Shown here piece after piece: positions 34,358 through 35,291 of a stretch of 35,291 bases of DNA. The notes beneath the pieces are model-generated. The model saw nothing but the letters and a program-made list of their open reading frames with translations, ran no database searches and was not told the origin of the DNA. This stretch comes from Neisseria polysaccharea ATCC 43768 (lineage in GTDB: Bacteria; Pseudomonadota; Gammaproteobacteria; Burkholderiales; Neisseriaceae): the NCBI GenBank assembly GCA_000176735.1, contig ADBE01000101.1:1-35291 (forward strand). The letters run 5' to 3'. Made by a program: the position numbers and the translations under genes. The number at the start of each line of letters is the position of its first letter. The first letter of the stretch is position 1.

Positions 34358-34774
34358 ATGGCAAAGCTGACAGAACAAGATATTTTGAATTGGAGCGGGC
34401 CGGAAGACGATTATATGAATGACGACCATTTGGCTTTTTTCCGCGAATTGCTGGTAAAAATGCAAGACGAACTCATCGAAAATGCTTCCGCTACGACAGG
34501 GCATCTCCAAGAACACGAATCAGCCCCCGATCCTGCCGACCGTGCCACACAGGAAGAAGAGTACGCATTGGAACTCCGTACCCGCGATCGGGAACGAAAA
34601 CTTCTCAGTAAAATACAGGCGACCATCCGCAATATTGACGGGGGTGATTATGGATTCTGTGCCGATACGGGAGAGCCTATCGGTCTGAAGCGGCTGCTGG
34701 CACGCCCGACAGCCACTTTATCTGTTGAGGCACAAGAGCGTCGGGAGAGGATGAAGAAACAGTTTGCCGACTGA
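34358..34774 (+). CDS. dksA: RNA polymerase-binding transcription factor DksA, cysteine-poor form
   Basis: DksA binds the RNA polymerase secondary channel and works with ppGpp to adjust rRNA and amino-acid promoters. The 138-residue product has the coiled-coil tip motif DPADRATQEEE with the required Asp and Ala, and the C-terminal globular domain with GEPIGLKRLLARPTA. The four zinc-finger positions, spaced as in E. coli, are Cys101, Thr104, Ser122 and Ala125. Only one cysteine remains, so it should not bind zinc in the usual way. This resembles the zinc-independent DksA2 of Pseudomonas. AGAGGA lies 9 bases before the ATG. Confidence 0.96.
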   Translation: MAKLTEQDILNWSGPEDDYMNDDHLAFFRELLVKMQDELIENASATTGHLQEHESAPDPADRATQEEEYALELRTRDRERKLLSKIQATIRNIDGGDYGFCADTGEPIGLKRLLARPTATLSVEAQERRERMKKQFAD

Positions 34775-34788
34775 TAGCGGCAAACAAA

Positions 34789-34821
34789 ATGCCGTCTGAA
34801 GCTCCGAGTTTCAGACGGCAT
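34789..34821 (+). terminator. DUS-pair terminator after dksA
   Basis: Inverted DUS (34789-34800 and 34810-34821) lies 14 bases past the dksA stop. Confidence 0.8.
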
Positions 34822-34953
34822 ATTCACAAAGGCGCACCAGTCAGAGGAGGGGGAGGAAGGGATTATTGGAGACGGCGCAGCATTTGGCGGAAATAAAAAA
34901 CCTTATCCGACAGAGATATGACAATATTTCCCAAAAAAATCCCGCTGAAAGTA

Positions 34954-34982
34954 TTGACCGTATACGTCTTCAAGCGTATAGT
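34954..34982 (+). promoter_or_regulatory. rrn operon promoter
   Basis: TTGACC (34954-34959), a 17-base spacer and TATAGT (34977-34982), with an A7 tract just upstream (34932-34938) as a possible UP element. It lies about 180 bases before 16S rRNA. Confidence 0.75.
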
Positions 34983-35029
34983 TCGCTTCTTCGCTGCTGA
35001 CGAAACGGCGGTGATGAAGCAGTTCAAAC

Positions 35030-35081
35030 GCTCTTTAACAAAACAGATTACCGATAAGTGTGAGTGCCTTGAGCCTCACAC
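35030..35081 (+). promoter_or_regulatory. rrn antitermination signals (boxA and boxB-like hairpin)
   Basis: GCTCTTTAACA (35030-35040) matches the rRNA boxA. A perfect seven-base stem GTGTGAG with CTCACAC (35058-35064 and 35075-35081) follows, in the usual place of a leader hairpin. The remaining leader up to 35166 contains no gene. Confidence 0.7.
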
Positions 35082-35166
35082 TGTTTGAAAGACAGACAAG
35101 ATAATGTTTTGAACATTGTCCTGTTGGTTTCTTTGAAGCAGACCAGAAGTTAAAAAGTTAGAGATT

Positions 35167-35291
35167 GAACATAAGAGTTTGATCCTGGCTCAGATTGAAC
35201 GCTGGCGGCATGCTTTACACATGCAAGTCGGACGGCAGCACAGAGAAGCTTGCTTCTTGGGTGGCGAGTGGCGAACGGGTGAGTAACATAT
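35167..35291 (+). rRNA. 16S ribosomal RNA, 5' end (truncated by window)
   Basis: The conserved AGAGTTTGATCCTGGCTCAG (positions ~8-27 of 16S) begins at 35175, followed by GATTGAACGCTGGCGGCATG and the V1 hairpin with AGAAGCTTGCTTCT, as in Neisseria. The start is set by counting back seven bases and is accurate to one or two. Only about 125 bases are present. Confidence 0.97.

Overview
The window is chromosomal DNA of a Neisseria species. The evidence is the dense scatter of the 12-mer DNA uptake sequence (DUS, ATGCCGTCTGAA) in coding DNA and as inverted pairs at gene ends, two Correia (CREE/NEMIS) elements, and the gene content and order (waaA, gnd, lpxC, fkbp, metG, glmS, mltA, glmU, msrAB/pilB, ftsY, pilT-pilU, proC, dksA, rrn). 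The AT-type DUS and CREEs point to the meningitidis/gonorrhoeae/lactamica/polysaccharea/cinerea group. lpxC and fkbp are directly adjacent here. In meningococci the class I pilE/pilS pilin loci lie between these two genes, so this is either a commensal relative or a strain lacking that locus.

Left end (1-4440): a tRNA-Lys with its promoter, a TerC-like membrane protein, a small CopD-like membrane protein, waaA (Kdo transferase) broken by a one-base deletion in an A tract, and gnd. All lie on the minus strand.

4441-5122 is an AT-rich, gene-free stretch with a cluster of DnaA-box sequences. Hand-counted GC skew changes sign across it, from C-rich to G-rich on the plus strand, although the flanking genes all point the same way. 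I read it as the probable chromosomal replication origin. The rRNA operon at the right edge runs away from it, as expected.

5114-14641: lpxC, fkbp, a DUF2061 membrane-protein gene split by a 105-bp Correia element, a Fur-box-like palindrome, hprA, metG, glmS, a full-length Correia element, a lipoprotein gene whose promoter spacer contains a run of ten A, and mltA. 14849-18259: an efeUOB ferrous-iron uptake locus (FTR1 permease, imelysin-type lipoprotein, Tat-exported DyP peroxidase).

18329-26291: a YjdM/PhnA-family protein, glmU, a small frameshifted lipoprotein gene, an orphan thiamine-type binding protein, an MscS channel, pncC, the three-domain msrAB fusion, and ftsY. The ftsY N-terminal domain is built of 120-bp repeats that each carry a DUS.

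26584-35291: a DUF3079 protein, a repeat-rich gap with REP-like hairpins, a FUSC-family membrane protein, pilU and pilT, the yggS-lipoprotein-proC cluster, dksA with a structured leader and no zinc cysteine quartet, and the rrn promoter, antitermination leader and first ~125 bases of 16S rRNA. Most of the window is core metabolism, envelope synthesis and type IV pilus retraction. The unusual content lies in the gaps and the broken genes.
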